The notes under the pieces are model-generated. The model saw only the letters and a program-made list of their open reading frames with translations. It ran no database searches and was not told where the DNA came from. Shown here one piece after another: positions 51,601 to 61,488 of a stretch of DNA of 64,000 bases. Within the stretch, counting starts at the first letter, position 1. Every line of letters starts with the position of its first letter. A program made the position numbers and the translations under genes. Origin of the DNA: Acidovorax sp. DW039 (GTDB lineage: Bacteria > Pseudomonadota > Gammaproteobacteria > Burkholderiales > Burkholderiaceae_C); assembly GCF_037101375.1 (NCBI RefSeq), contig NZ_AP029019.1:2356001-2420000 (forward strand). The letters run 5' to 3'.

Positions 51601-53664
51601 ATGAATGACTCTCTTGAAGCCGTTGTAGAGTCCATTTTTGCGGAAGAGGGAGTGTTGGCACGCTCTGAGCCAGCCTATCAACCCCGACTGGGGCAGATGC
51701 GCATGGCAGCGGCCGTGGCCCGGACCATGGCACGCGGCGGGGAACTCGTGGTAGAGGCAGGAACAGGGGTCGGCAAGACCTATGCTTACCTCGTTCCTGC
51801 CTTGTTGTGCGGCGAAAGGGTTCTGCTCTCCACAGCTACCAAGGCCTTGCAGGACCAACTTTTTGCGCGTGATATCCCGAAACTGGCTGCGTTGCTGCAG
51901 GTGCCTGTCAAGGCGGCGTTGCTGAAGGGGCGCTCCAGTTATCTGTGCATGCATCGGCTGAGTCTTGCTCGTCAAGGCATTGGGGCGGAGGACAGACGGT
52001 TGGCCCGTCTGCTCGCTAAGGTGGAGGAGTGGTCCCATTCCACCGTGGCGGGAGACTTGGCTGAGCTGGCAACTCTGGACGAGCAGTCACCCGTCATTCC
52101 TCTTGTGACTTCTACGCGTGACAATTGCCTGGGCTCCCAGTGCCCATTGTTCAAAGACTGTCATGTGAACCAGGCACGCCGCAAGGCACTTGCGTCAGAC
52201 GTGGTGGTGGTGAACCACCATCTTTTTTTTGCGGACATCGCCGTGCGCGAATCTGGCGTTGCAGAGCTATTGCCTACCGTGCGCGTTGTCGTATTCGATG
52301 AAGCCCATCAACTCAATGATGCGGGTGTTCAGTTCCTTGGTGCTCAACTCACTTCCGGGCAGTTCACCGATTTTGCCCAAGATGCTTTGACCGCGGGGCT
52401 GTCTCACGCACGCGGTTTTGCTGACTGGCCGGGGCTGAGTTCTGCTTTGCAGCTTGCTGTACGCCAATGGCGCGATCAGTTCGCCCAGGCTCCTGGCGGA
52501 CCCAAAGTAGCATGGACCCAAGAGGTTCCAGAGGGTACCGACCCGAGCTGGTGGCCTCTGGCGCTGGGGAGGCTGGAGCAATGCTGCGCCGATCTGACAC
52601 GCGCCTTGGATGCTTTTGCGCAGGTGTCGCCTGACCTGTCACGTCTTGCAGAGCGAGGTGCGGAATTGCTGCTGCGACTTAGCCGGTTTCAAGCTCCAGC
52701 GCAAGATGGCAGCGTACGCTGGCTGGATGCGGGCTCTACGGTGCGGCTGGTGGAGTCCCCGCTCGACATTGCTGACACCATGCAGTCAAAGGTGCTGCAG
52801 ACGGCTCGTGAGCAGGTGGATGAGGATGGCTGGCCGGTGGCTTCCCAAGGCCCGGGTCGATCATGGATTTTTACATCTGCCACCCTGGGACACGATGAAG
52901 CCCTGACCTGGTTTACCCGGCGCTGTGGTTTGCAGGGGGCTGAAGTCATTCGTGTGGACAGCCCGTTCCGCTACGAAGACCAAGCTGGTCTATATGTTCC
53001 AGAAGAGTTTCCAGCTCCTGCTGATCCTGCTCACGGCCCTGCTGTTGCTGCTTTGGTTACTGAGGCCGCGGAACTCTTGGGTGGACGAACCCTGGTGCTG
53101 ACCACCACGCTGAAGGCTTTGTCCGCCATTGGTCAGGCATTGCGAGAGGCGTTGACCCGGCGTGGATCATCGCTGGAGGTGCTGGTGCAAGGCGAGGGCG
53201 GCAAGCGACAGCTGATGGAGCGCTTCAGGGCGGCAGGTCAGTCCAGTGCTTCCGGCTGTGTACTGGTGGCGTCGGCCAGTTTTTGGGAAGGTTTTGATGT
53301 GCCCGGCCAGGCCCTGCAACTGGTGGTGATCGACAAATTGCCGTTTCCTCCCCCGGGTGACCCGTTGCTGGATGCGCGCTCGGCCAAAGTACAGGCATCA
53401 GGCGGAAAGCCCTTCATGGAATGCGCTTTACCGGAGGCTGCCGTGGCTCTCAAGCAGGGAGCGGGGCGTCTGATAAGGCACGAATCAGATCGCGGTGTTT
53501 TGGTGATTGCAGATACCCGCCTCATCAGGATGGGGTATGGCAAACGCCTGCTCACCACCTTGCCCCCCATGAAAAGGCTGGAGGGCAAAGAGGCATTTCA
53601 CAGCGCTTTGAACGCGCTGGCGCTACTTACCAGAACTTCCACCACGGATCCGACTTGGCCTTGA
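51601..53664 (+). CDS. DinG/YoaA-family iron-sulfur DNA helicase
   Basis: The 687-residue XPD-like helicase has motif I EAGTGVGKTYAYLVPALL (~52), STATKALQDQL, a four-cysteine Fe-S cluster site (Cys in SSYLCMHR; then DNCLGSQCPLFKDC), the DEAH box VVFDEAHQLND and motif VI QGAGRLIRHESDRGVLV. Such helicases unwind DNA with 5'-3' polarity; YoaA helps repair replication damage with HolC. Assignment to YoaA rather than DinG is based on length and the lack of a nuclease extension. Its 3' end overlaps bamD by 38 bp on the opposite strand. Confidence 0.9.
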   Translation: MNDSLEAVVESIFAEEGVLARSEPAYQPRLGQMRMAAAVARTMARGGELVVEAGTGVGKTYAYLVPALLCGERVLLSTATKALQDQLFARDIPKLAALLQVPVKAALLKGRSSYLCMHRLSLARQGIGAEDRRLARLLAKVEEWSHSTVAGDLAELATLDEQSPVIPLVTSTRDNCLGSQCPLFKDCHVNQARRKALASDVVVVNHHLFFADIAVRESGVAELLPTVRVVVFDEAHQLNDAGVQFLGAQLTSGQFTDFAQDALTAGLSHARGFADWPGLSSALQLAVRQWRDQFAQAPGGPKVAWTQEVPEGTDPSWWPLALGRLEQCCADLTRALDAFAQVSPDLSRLAERGAELLLRLSRFQAPAQDGSVRWLDAGSTVRLVESPLDIADTMQSKVLQTAREQVDEDGWPVASQGPGRSWIFTSATLGHDEALTWFTRRCGLQGAEVIRVDSPFRYEDQAGLYVPEEFPAPADPAHGPAVAALVTEAAELLGGRTLVLTTTLKALSAIGQALREALTRRGSSLEVLVQGEGGKRQLMERFRAAGQSSASGCVLVASASFWEGFDVPGQALQLVVIDKLPFPPPGDPLLDARSAKVQASGGKPFMECALPEAAVALKQGAGRLIRHESDRGVLVIADTRLIRMGYGKRLLTTLPPMKRLEGKEAFHSALNALALLTRTSTTDPTWP

Positions 53665-54424
53665 AGCCCTCGCGCAGGTAGCTGCTTTGAGGGTAGGACG
53701 CAGTCATGACCCGCTGGGCATCGTCCCGCAACTGCGTCATGCCCAAGGCGTCGTAGGACTTGATCAGAATGTAGAGCGCTTCTTCCAGCGCTGGCACATC
53801 CTTGTAGTCGGACAGGGCAATTTGCGCCCTGTTCACGGCGGCTACATAGGCACCGCGCTCGTAGTAGTAACGGGCGACGTGAACCTCATACTGCGCCAGT
53901 GAATTCACGATGTAGGTCATGCGCTGCTTGGAATCGAGCGCGTAGCGGGACTCTGGGAAGCGCGTGACCAGTTCGTTGAAGGATTCAAAGGAATCCTTCG
54001 CCGCCTTTTGATCGCGTTCGGACAGATCCTGCCGGGAGATCCAGGAAAACAGCCCAAGGTTGTCATTGAAATTGACAAGGCCCTTGAGGTAGAGGGCGTA
54101 GTCCAGCGCGGGGCTGGCGGGATGCAGCTTGATGAAGCGATCCAGCGTAGCAATCGCCTGCGCCTTCTCGCCGCCCTTGTACTGGGCGTAAGCCTTGTCG
54201 AGTTGAGCCTGTTGCGCCAGAGGCGTACCGGCAGCCCGGCCCTCCAGCTTTTCCAGCAGCGGCACTGCCTTGTCATAGGCACCGCTGTTCATTTCATCTT
54301 TGGCTTCCGAGTGGATGCGGTTGGGACTCCAGCCCGCCGTTTTGTCTTCAGGTGTGCTGGAGCAGCCCGCGAGGACCAGCGAAGCGAGCAGGGCGGTGCA
54401 GAGAAACTGAGGGGCAAGACGCAT
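53627..54424 (-). CDS. bamD: Outer membrane protein assembly factor BamD
   Basis: The 265-residue lipoprotein precursor ends its signal with LVLAGCSS (lipidation Cys). Five TPR-like units follow, such as KAVPLLEKLEGRAAGTPLAQ and ALDYALYLKGLVNFNDNLG, and later AQYEVHVARYYYERGAYVAA. BamD is the essential subunit, with BamA, that assembles beta-barrel proteins in the outer membrane; the length fits (E. coli 245). The gene often neighbours rluD in other genomes, but here it neighbours dnaE. Its last 38 bp overlap the helicase gene tail to tail. Confidence 0.95.
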   Translation of the reverse strand: MRLAPQFLCTALLASLVLAGCSSTPEDKTAGWSPNRIHSEAKDEMNSGAYDKAVPLLEKLEGRAAGTPLAQQAQLDKAYAQYKGGEKAQAIATLDRFIKLHPASPALDYALYLKGLVNFNDNLGLFSWISRQDLSERDQKAAKDSFESFNELVTRFPESRYALDSKQRMTYIVNSLAQYEVHVARYYYERGAYVAAVNRAQIALSDYKDVPALEEALYILIKSYDALGMTQLRDDAQRVMTASYPQSSYLREGFKAKSDPWWKFW

Positions 54425-54597
54425 TGCAGGCAGCTTTCAGGCAATAAACACATGGCATTCCGCTCATCCCCGGGCGGGTCTGCGAAAGCAGGCCTCCGGT
54501 GGAGCGGGCAATGAGGCCATTGTAATGGTCGGCTTTGCGGTGGCTGAACGTTGCTACATGAGGAGGATGGAGTGCACTGCCTTTCTACAATGGAGGG

Positions 54598-57500
54598 ATG
54601 TACGTTCACTTGCGCCTGCACACAGAGTTCTCCGTCGTTGACGGGACCACCCGTATCGATGAGGTGGTCAAAGCCGCCGCGGCCGATGGGCAACCGGCCC
54701 TTGCCATCACCGATCTCAATAACCTTTTTGGGGCCATCAAGTTCTATAAAGAGGGCCGCGGCAAGGGCGTGAAGCCCCTGTTGGGCGCTGAGATTTTTCT
54801 GGAGGGTGAAGCGGGTGCCGACCCTTCGCGCGTTCTTGTGCTGGTGCAGAGCAAGCAAGGCTATCTGAATCTCTCAGAGTTGCTGGCCAGGGCCTGGACC
54901 AAGAACGTGGTCAAGAACCTTGCCGTGTGTACCTGGGCATGGCTGGAGGAACTTTCAGAAGGGCTCATTGCCCTGTCTGGTGCACAGGCCGGGCCTGTGG
55001 GGCAAGCCCTTTTGAAGGGCGATGAGCAAGGCGCTGCAGATACCGCGCTGCGACTGGCCCGTATATTCACCCACCGGTTTTACATAGAACTCCAACGTGC
55101 AGGCCGGGTGGATGATGAGGCTCATGTAGCAGCGGCTGTTCCATTGGCGGCGCGGTTGAATTTGCCGGTGGTTGCCACCCATCCCATTCAGTTCCTCACG
55201 CCCGATGATTTCGAAGCCCATGAGGCCCGCGTATGTATCGCAGGGGGCGAGATCCTTGCAAACCCCAAACGGGTGCGTCGGTTTACGCGAGAGCAGTATT
55301 TCAAGTCTGCACAGCAGATGCAGACCCTGTTTGCAGACGTTCCGTCTGCGCTTGCGAATACGGGGGAAATCGCCAAGCGCTGTAGTCTGACCTTGGTGCT
55401 GGGCAAACCGCGCTTGCCTGATTTTCCGACGCCCAACGGAATGCCCATCGACGAGTATTTCCGGTTTGCGTCATTCCAGGGGCTGGACGAACGCCTTGCG
55501 CACCTGTTTCCTGACGAAGCGGAGCGTGAGAAGCAGCGCCCCCGTTATGTGGAGCGTCTGGAGTTTGAGTTGGGCACCATTCTCAAGATGGGGTTCCCCG
55601 GGTACTTCCTCATCGTGGGTGACTTCATTCAGTGGGCCAAGAACAATGGTTGCCCTGTCGGGCCTGGACGGGGGTCTGGAGCAGGTTCGCTTGTGGCGTA
55701 TGCACTGAAAATCACGGACCTGGACCCGTTGCAATACAACTTGCTGTTCGAGCGCTTTCTGAACCCCGAGCGGGTTTCGATGCCTGACTTCGATATCGAC
55801 TTTTGCCAGTCCAACCGCGACCGCGTGATCGACTATGTGAAGGACAAGTACGGCAAGAACGCCGTCAGCCAGATCGCGACCTTCGGCACCATGGCTGCCA
55901 AGGCTGCGATACGGGACGTGGGCCGCGTCATGGACATGAGCTACACGTTCTGTGATGGCATCTCCAAGCTGGTTCCTGGCAAGCCGGGCATGTCCTACAC
56001 CTTGGCTTATCCGCCCGAGGTGAAGAAGGAAGGGGACAAAAACAACTACGCCCTGGAGCTGGAACCCATGCTGTACGAGCGCGTACGCAAGGAGGAAGAC
56101 GTCAAGACCGTCATCGAGATGGCGCAGAAGCTCGAAGGCATGACCCGCAACATTGGCATGCACGCGGGCGGTGTGTTGATCGCTCCCGGCAAGCTGACGG
56201 ATTTTTGTCCGCTTTATCAGCAGCCCGGCAGTGAGTCGGCTGTAAGCCAGTACGACAAGGATGACGTGGAGGCTATCGGCCTCGTGAAGTTCGACTTCTT
56301 GGGCTTGGCCACGCTGACGATCCTGGAAATCGCTCGCGAGTTCATCATGAAGCGCCACAAGGGGCAGGAGAACTTTGCGTTCGAGAACATCCCCCTGGAC
56401 GATGCGCCCACCTACAGGCTCTTTTCTGATGGCAAGACGGAAGCTGTGTTCCAGTTTGAAAGCCGTGGCATGCAGGGCATGCTCAAGGAAGCGCGCCCCA
56501 GCCGTCTGGAGGACCTGATTGCCCTGAACGCGTTGTACCGTCCGGGTCCGATGGACCTGATTCCTACGTTCGTGAACCGCAAACACGGCAAGGAACCTGT
56601 GGAATACCCCCACCCGCTGGTCGAGCCCGTGCTGGCTGAAACCTACGGGATCATGGTGTACCAGGAACAGGTGATGCAAACGGCTCAGGTGCTGGGAGGC
56701 TACAGTCTTGGTGGTGCCGACATGCTGCGCCGAGCCATGGGCAAGAAAAAGGCCGAAGAGATGGCGGAGCACCGCGCCATCTTCCGCAAGGGCGCCGCGG
56801 AGAAGGGTATTGATCAGGACAAGGCCGACGAGGTTTTTGACCTGATGGAAAAGTTTGCGGGCTACGGCTTCAACAAGTCGCACGCTGCGGCCTATTCCCT
56901 GTTGGCCTATCACACAGGCTGGCTGAAGGTGCACTACACGGCGGAGTTCTTCTGCGCCAACATGACGGTGGAAATGGATGACACCGACAAGCTCAAGGTG
57001 CTGTATGAAGATGCCGTCAAAAACTTCGGCCTGAGCTTCGAGCCGCCCGATATCAACCGTGGCTTCTATCGTTTCGAGCCGGTGACCGACAAGGTCATAC
57101 GGTACGGCCTGGGGGCGATCAAAGGTACGGGTCAACAGGCGATTGAAGCCATGGTGGCGGCGCGTGAAGGCCGTGGCGAAGGGCCGCGCGGCTCCACCAA
57201 AGGACCATTCAAGAGCTTGTTTGACTTTTGCGTGCGGGTGGACAAAGGGCGCATGAACAAGCGCACTGTGGAAGCACTGATCAAGGCGGGCGCTTTTGAT
57301 TCACTCAACATGAACCGGGCCGCGTTGGTTGCATCCATCGACCGAGCCTTCGACTTCGCCGCGGCCACCTTGGCCAACGTGAACCAGGGTGGTCTGTTTG
57401 ACATGATGGGAGACGACGCCCATGGCTCCAGCACACAGGAGCCGGAGCTGGTTGATGCGATTCCCTGGGGAATCAAGGAACGACTGACCCAGGAGAAAAC

Positions 57501-58134
57501 CGCGGTAGGTTTCTACCTGTCCGGCCATTTGTTTGATGAGGTGTCTGCTGAGGTCCGCAAATTTGTGCGGACACAGATCGATGAGTTGATGGACAGCCGC
57601 GAGCCACAGGTGCTCGCCGGCATCATCAGCGATTTCCGGGTGATCAACGGCCAACGCGGCAAGCTGGGCTTGTTCAAGCTGGATGACAAGTCCGGAATGA
57701 TTGAGGCGTCCGCCGACGAAGCCCTGTTGAACACCTACCGCAATCAACTCAAAGAAGACGAGTTTGTGGTCGTGATGGGGCGCCTGCAGATGGACCACTT
57801 CAGCGGAGGGCTTCGCGTGAAGGTGCAGCAGGTGTGGGATATGGCAGGAGCGCGTTGTCGCTTTGGCAAGTACCTGCACATCCTCATGGGTGACCGCCAA
57901 CCCGATGTTCATCGGCTGGTGTCCGAATTTCCTCCTCATCGAGAAGAACTCGAAGAAGGCGATGTCTTCCACGGGCTGCGTGTGCGCATGGGAGTCAAGT
58001 GCCAATCCGAACACGGCCCTGCAGTGGCAGAGCTGCAGTTGGGCGAGGGCAGCCGGTTCTACCCCACGGATGCTGCCTTGGCGGCATGGAGTGCGCAGGC
58101 GGGATCGGGCACGACCTCCGTGGTCTACGACTAG
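54598..58134 (+). CDS. dnaE: DNA polymerase III alpha subunit
   Basis: The 1178-residue replicative polymerase begins MYVHLRLHTEFSVVDGTTRI with the PHP domain, has the palm core GRGSGAGSLVAYAL (~357) and PDFDIDFCQSNRDRVIDYVK (~395) carrying the catalytic aspartates, and later helix-hairpin-helix, OB-fold and C-terminal tau-binding parts. PHP histidines appear as LHTEFS, so the metal site is partly kept. GGAGGG sits directly against the ATG with about 1 nt spacing, too close for a normal ribosome site, and TACAAT lies at 54586-54591. It is transcribed alone, with a hairpin at its 3' side near clpS. Confidence 0.96.
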   Translation: MYVHLRLHTEFSVVDGTTRIDEVVKAAAADGQPALAITDLNNLFGAIKFYKEGRGKGVKPLLGAEIFLEGEAGADPSRVLVLVQSKQGYLNLSELLARAWTKNVVKNLAVCTWAWLEELSEGLIALSGAQAGPVGQALLKGDEQGAADTALRLARIFTHRFYIELQRAGRVDDEAHVAAAVPLAARLNLPVVATHPIQFLTPDDFEAHEARVCIAGGEILANPKRVRRFTREQYFKSAQQMQTLFADVPSALANTGEIAKRCSLTLVLGKPRLPDFPTPNGMPIDEYFRFASFQGLDERLAHLFPDEAEREKQRPRYVERLEFELGTILKMGFPGYFLIVGDFIQWAKNNGCPVGPGRGSGAGSLVAYALKITDLDPLQYNLLFERFLNPERVSMPDFDIDFCQSNRDRVIDYVKDKYGKNAVSQIATFGTMAAKAAIRDVGRVMDMSYTFCDGISKLVPGKPGMSYTLAYPPEVKKEGDKNNYALELEPMLYERVRKEEDVKTVIEMAQKLEGMTRNIGMHAGGVLIAPGKLTDFCPLYQQPGSESAVSQYDKDDVEAIGLVKFDFLGLATLTILEIAREFIMKRHKGQENFAFENIPLDDAPTYRLFSDGKTEAVFQFESRGMQGMLKEARPSRLEDLIALNALYRPGPMDLIPTFVNRKHGKEPVEYPHPLVEPVLAETYGIMVYQEQVMQTAQVLGGYSLGGADMLRRAMGKKKAEEMAEHRAIFRKGAAEKGIDQDKADEVFDLMEKFAGYGFNKSHAAAYSLLAYHTGWLKVHYTAEFFCANMTVEMDDTDKLKVLYEDAVKNFGLSFEPPDINRGFYRFEPVTDKVIRYGLGAIKGTGQQAIEAMVAAREGRGEGPRGSTKGPFKSLFDFCVRVDKGRMNKRTVEALIKAGAFDSLNMNRAALVASIDRAFDFAAATLANVNQGGLFDMMGDDAHGSSTQEPELVDAIPWGIKERLTQEKTAVGFYLSGHLFDEVSAEVRKFVRTQIDELMDSREPQVLAGIISDFRVINGQRGKLGLFKLDDKSGMIEASADEALLNTYRNQLKEDEFVVVMGRLQMDHFSGGLRVKVQQVWDMAGARCRFGKYLHILMGDRQPDVHRLVSEFPPHREELEEGDVFHGLRVRMGVKCQSEHGPAVAELQLGEGSRFYPTDAALAAWSAQAGSGTTSVVYD

Positions 58135-58201
58135 GCTGATGGTGCTGCTGGACATTTATCCACGCACGCTCTTGAAAAATAGAGTCAGATCATCAGATTT
58201 C

Positions 58202-58235
58202 TCTAGCGACAACCGGCCTGCCGGGTCGCTAGAAT
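58202..58235 (+). promoter_or_regulatory. Perfect hairpin overlapping the putative clpS -10
   Basis: TCTAGCGAC (58202-58210) and GTCGCTAGA (58225-58233) pair perfectly, with CCGG/CCGG inside. TAGAAT (58230-58235) is a good -10 and would start transcription at about 58242-58243, which is the clpS ATG. No Shine-Dalgarno lies between, so clpS mRNA may be leaderless. Confidence 0.45.
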
Positions 58236-58242
58236 GATTTTC

Positions 58243-58602
58243 ATGGCAACAAAACCACCTTCTCCCCCCACCGCGCAGCCCGTATCACGGCCCGCGCGGG
58301 ATGATGGCGGTTCGGTCGTTCTCGAACGACGCACTCAGCAGACCAAGCCGCCGCAGATGTACCAGGTGGTCATGCTCAACGATGACTACACACCCATGGA
58401 GTTCGTCGTCGTGATCTTGCAGGAGTTTTTCAGCAAGGACCGTGAGCAGGCCACCCAGATCATGTTGAAGATCCACCTGGATGGCAAAGGTGTCTGCGGT
58501 GTTTATTCCCGCGACATAGCAGCTACCAAGGTGGAGCAGGTGCTCGATGCAGCCTCCAAGGCTGGGCATCCTCTCCAATGTGTCAGTGAGCCTGTTGAAT
58601 AA
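58243..58602 (+). CDS. clpS: ClpS, adaptor of the ClpAP protease
   Basis: ATG 58243 ([20 protein letters not shown]) yields 119 residues. The core [20 protein letters not shown] binds N-end-rule substrates, with the Asn-Asp and Met gate; [21 protein letters not shown] contacts ClpA. The disordered Pro-rich N-terminus is expected. ClpS delivers N-degron proteins to ClpA, encoded 57 bp downstream. An in-frame ATG at 58234 (MIFM) is less likely, and neither has a visible ribosome site. Confidence 0.96.
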   Translation: MATKPPSPPTAQPVSRPARDDGGSVVLERRTQQTKPPQMYQVVMLNDDYTPMEFVVVILQEFFSKDREQATQIMLKIHLDGKGVCGVYSRDIAATKVEQVLDAASKAGHPLQCVSEPVE

Positions 58603-58659
58603 CAGGTTTTTGATCCCGATCTAAAGTCATCCCTTCCACGCAAGCACAAAGGAGTTCAC

Positions 58660-61005
58660 ATGATTGCCCAGGAACTGGAAGTCAGCTTGCACATGGCCTT
58701 TGTTGAGGCCCGTCAGCAGCGCCACGAGTTCATTACCGTGGAGCATCTGTTGCTTGCATTGCTCGATAACCCCAGCGCAGCGGAGGTGCTGCGCGCGTGT
58801 TCTGCCAATATCGACGACCTGCGTTCGTCGCTGGCGAACTTCATCAAAGACAACACGCCTCAGGTCGCCGGAACCGATGAGGTGGACACACAACCTACGC
58901 TGGGTTTCCAGCGGGTGATCCAGCGCGCCATCATGCACGTGCAATCCACGGGCAACGGCAAGAAGGAAGTGACTGGTGCCAATGTGCTGGTCGCCATTTT
59001 TGGCGAAAAAGACTCGCACGCTGTGTACTACCTGCACCAGCAAGGCGTGACACGCCTAGACGTGGTGAACTTCATCGCCCACGGCATCAAGAAGGGCGAG
59101 CCACCAGAGCCAGCCAAGGCTGAAAATCAGGCCGAGAGCGAGGAGAGTGGTGGCGAGCGGAGCGAGAAGGCGTCTCCGCTGGAGCAGTACACCCAGAACC
59201 TCAATCAGGCCGCCAAAGACGGCAAGATTGATCCGCTGATTGGCCGCCACTACGAGGTGGAGCGCACCATCCAGATCCTGTGCCGTCGGCGCAAGAACAA
59301 TCCGCTGCTGGTGGGTGAGGCTGGGGTGGGCAAAACCGCCATTGCTGAGGGCCTGGCCTGGCGCATCACGCAAAACGATGTGCCTGAAATCCTGGCTGAA
59401 GCCACGGTGTATTCGCTGGACATGGGCGCTCTGCTGGCAGGCACCAAGTACCGGGGCGATTTCGAGCAACGCCTCAAGGGCGTGCTCAAGTCGCTCAAGG
59501 ACAAGCCCAACGCCATCCTGTTCATTGATGAGATTCACACGCTCATCGGTGCGGGGGCTGCATCGGGCGGTACCCTGGATGCCTCCAATCTCTTGAAGCC
59601 TGCGCTCTCCAGCGGTCAGCTCAAGTGCATCGGCGCGACCACTTTCACGGAATACCGTGGCATCTTTGAGAAAGACGCTGCGCTGTCCCGCCGCTTCCAG
59701 AAGGTGGATGTGGTGGAGCCTACGGTGGCTGAGACGGTGGACATCCTCAAGGGCCTCAAGAGCCGTTTTGAGGAGCACCACAGCGTCAAGTACGCGGCAG
59801 CCGCACTGCAGGCCGCCGCCGAGCTGAGCGCCAAGTACATCAATGACCGCCATCTGCCCGACAAGGCGATCGACGTCATCGATGAAGCGGGTGCCGCCCA
59901 GCGCATTCTTGTGCCCAGCAAGCGCAAGAAGACCATTGGCAAGGCCGAGATTGAGGAGATCGTTGCAAAGATCGCCCGCATTCCGCCCGCCAACGTTTCC
60001 AACGACGACCGCAGCAAGCTGCAGACCCTGGAACGCGACCTCAAGAGTGTCGTTTTTGGCCAGGACAAGGCGCTGGAAGTGCTCGCGTCTGCCGTCAAGA
60101 TGGCGCGCTCAGGCTTGGGCAAGGGGGATAAACCCATCGGCTCGTTCCTGTTCAGTGGTCCCACTGGCGTCGGCAAGACCGAAGCTGCCAAGCAGCTGGC
60201 CTACATCATGGGCATTGAGCTGATTCGCTTCGATATGTCCGAGTACATGGAGCGCCATGCCGTCAGCCGCCTGATCGGTGCGCCTCCCGGCTACGTGGGC
60301 TTTGACCAAGGTGGTCTGTTGACCGAAGCCATCACGAAGAAGCCACATGCGGTGCTGCTGCTTGACGAAATCGAGAAGGCGCATCCCGACATCTTCAACG
60401 TGTTGCTGCAGGTCATGGACCATGGCACGCTGACAGACAACAACGGTCGCAAGGCCGACTTCCGCAACGTGCTCATCATCATGACCACGAATGCGGGTGC
60501 CGAGACGATGAACAAGGCCACCATCGGGTTTACCAACCCGCGGCAGGCTGGTGATGAAATGGGCGATATCAAGCGCTTGTTCACCCCCGAGTTCCGCAAC
60601 CGCCTGGATGCCATCGTCAACTTCAAGGCGCTGGATGAGCAGATCATTTTGCGCGTGGTCGACAAGTTCCTTCTGCAGCTGGAAACCCAGCTTGCCGAGA
60701 AGAAGGTGGAGGTCACATTTACCGATGGGCTGCGCAAGCACCTGGCGAAGAAGGGCTTCGATCCTCTGATGGGCGCACGGCCTATGCAGCGTCTGATTCA
60801 GGACACCATCCGCCGTGCCCTGGCTGATGAACTGCTGTTTGGTCGTTTGACCGAGGGTGGTCGCTTGACTGTGGATATTGAGGTCAAGACGGACGAAAAG
60901 GGCGTGGAAACACCAGAGGTCAAACTGGACATTCAACCACTGCCCAAAAAGGAACGTTCTGCCAAGGCAGAGCCTACCGAGCCTGAGGAAGCCACTGCCG
61001 ATTGA
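58660..61005 (+). CDS. clpA: ATP-dependent Clp protease ATPase ClpA
   Basis: The 781-residue AAA+ unfoldase has an N-domain starting [20 protein letters not shown], first AAA module with [15 protein letters not shown] (~219) and second with [15 protein letters not shown] (~499), plus [15 protein letters not shown] near the C-terminus. The charged tail ends in [12 protein letters not shown]. It forms the hexamer that unfolds proteins into ClpP. GGAG lies 8 nt upstream of ATG 58660. It forms an operon with clpS and ends at a UUCG-loop terminator. Confidence 0.97.
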   Translation: MIAQELEVSLHMAFVEARQQRHEFITVEHLLLALLDNPSAAEVLRACSANIDDLRSSLANFIKDNTPQVAGTDEVDTQPTLGFQRVIQRAIMHVQSTGNGKKEVTGANVLVAIFGEKDSHAVYYLHQQGVTRLDVVNFIAHGIKKGEPPEPAKAENQAESEESGGERSEKASPLEQYTQNLNQAAKDGKIDPLIGRHYEVERTIQILCRRRKNNPLLVGEAGVGKTAIAEGLAWRITQNDVPEILAEATVYSLDMGALLAGTKYRGDFEQRLKGVLKSLKDKPNAILFIDEIHTLIGAGAASGGTLDASNLLKPALSSGQLKCIGATTFTEYRGIFEKDAALSRRFQKVDVVEPTVAETVDILKGLKSRFEEHHSVKYAAAALQAAAELSAKYINDRHLPDKAIDVIDEAGAAQRILVPSKRKKTIGKAEIEEIVAKIARIPPANVSNDDRSKLQTLERDLKSVVFGQDKALEVLASAVKMARSGLGKGDKPIGSFLFSGPTGVGKTEAAKQLAYIMGIELIRFDMSEYMERHAVSRLIGAPPGYVGFDQGGLLTEAITKKPHAVLLLDEIEKAHPDIFNVLLQVMDHGTLTDNNGRKADFRNVLIIMTTNAGAETMNKATIGFTNPRQAGDEMGDIKRLFTPEFRNRLDAIVNFKALDEQIILRVVDKFLLQLETQLAEKKVEVTFTDGLRKHLAKKGFDPLMGARPMQRLIQDTIRRALADELLFGRLTEGGRLTVDIEVKTDEKGVETPEVKLDIQPLPKKERSAKAEPTEPEEATAD

Positions 61006-61029
61006 GGCAGAAGGGTTCCCCGCTCTCTG

Positions 61030-61060
61030 AAAGCCGACCTTCGGGTCGGCTTTTCTTTTT
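61030..61060 (+). terminator. Terminator of clpS-clpA
   Basis: AAAGCCGACC and GGTCGGCTTT form a 10-bp stem closed by a TTCG tetraloop, followed by a T-rich tract, 25 bp after the clpA stop. Confidence 0.92.
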
Positions 61061-61280
61061 TGGCGGTGACTTGGCCGCCCACGTCAGGATATCCGGCTAT
61101 TCGTGCGACATGGCTGGCGTTTGTTCGGAAAACCGAATGTCGCCGATTTCTCGCAAAGCCGAAAACTCTTGAAAATCAATAGCTTGCAGCGGATGGCAGC
61201 CCGCTTGCAGCTTGGCATGGTGCATGCAATGAAAGTGGCAGACCGCGCATGACGCGGCCACCTTCATTGGAGACAAAACC

Positions 61281-61406
61281 ATGCCTCATCACGTCAAGGG
61301 TGGATCACTGGCTGTGGTCTGCACTTCGTCTTTGCTGCCTCTTGCATCGCACCCGCAGCTCATTACTTATGCGCCTGCGGCTGCGCTGGTAGCCGCCTTG
61401 TCCTAG
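61281..61406 (+). CDS. Possible 41-residue small protein or leader upstream of the symporter
   Basis: ATG 61281 is preceded by GGAGA (8 nt spacing). The peptide begins MPHHVKGGSLAVVCTSSLLP and ends APAAALVAALS, moderately hydrophobic with one Cys. A hairpin with a downstream T-rich tract starts 15 bp after its stop, before the symporter ATG 61489. It could be a leader peptide or small membrane-associated protein; it is also short enough to occur by chance. I do not recognise it. Confidence 0.4.
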   Translation: MPHHVKGGSLAVVCTSSLLPLASHPQLITYAPAAALVAALS

Positions 61407-61420
61407 CCTGTTGCTGGAGT

Positions 61421-61468
61421 GCGGCGTTCTGTGGACCAAGGAAACGCCGCGACCGGTTTTCTTTTTTC
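61421..61468 (+). terminator. Terminator-like hairpin in the symporter leader
   Basis: GCGGCGTT (61421-61428) and AACGCCGC (61443-61450) pair around a 14-nt loop, followed by GACCGG and a TTTTCTTTTTT tract. It lies between the small ORF and the symporter start, so it could attenuate symporter transcription. Confidence 0.5.
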
Positions 61469-61488
61469 ATTCATCCATAGAACTTCGC

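Noticed and set aside
54586..54600. Leaderless dnaE from TACAAT seven bases before the ATG
   Set aside because: No acceptable -35 at 16-18 bp; the match may be chance.
61170..61212. ATCAATAGCTTGCAGC...GCTTGCAGC as an eighth copy of the dispersed repeat
   Set aside because: Only the first dozen bases match; the GCGCTAGAG half is missing.
61097..61282. 61-codon minus-strand ORF after clpA
   Set aside because: No ribosome site, no family resemblance, and it overlaps hairpins of the plus-strand leader region.
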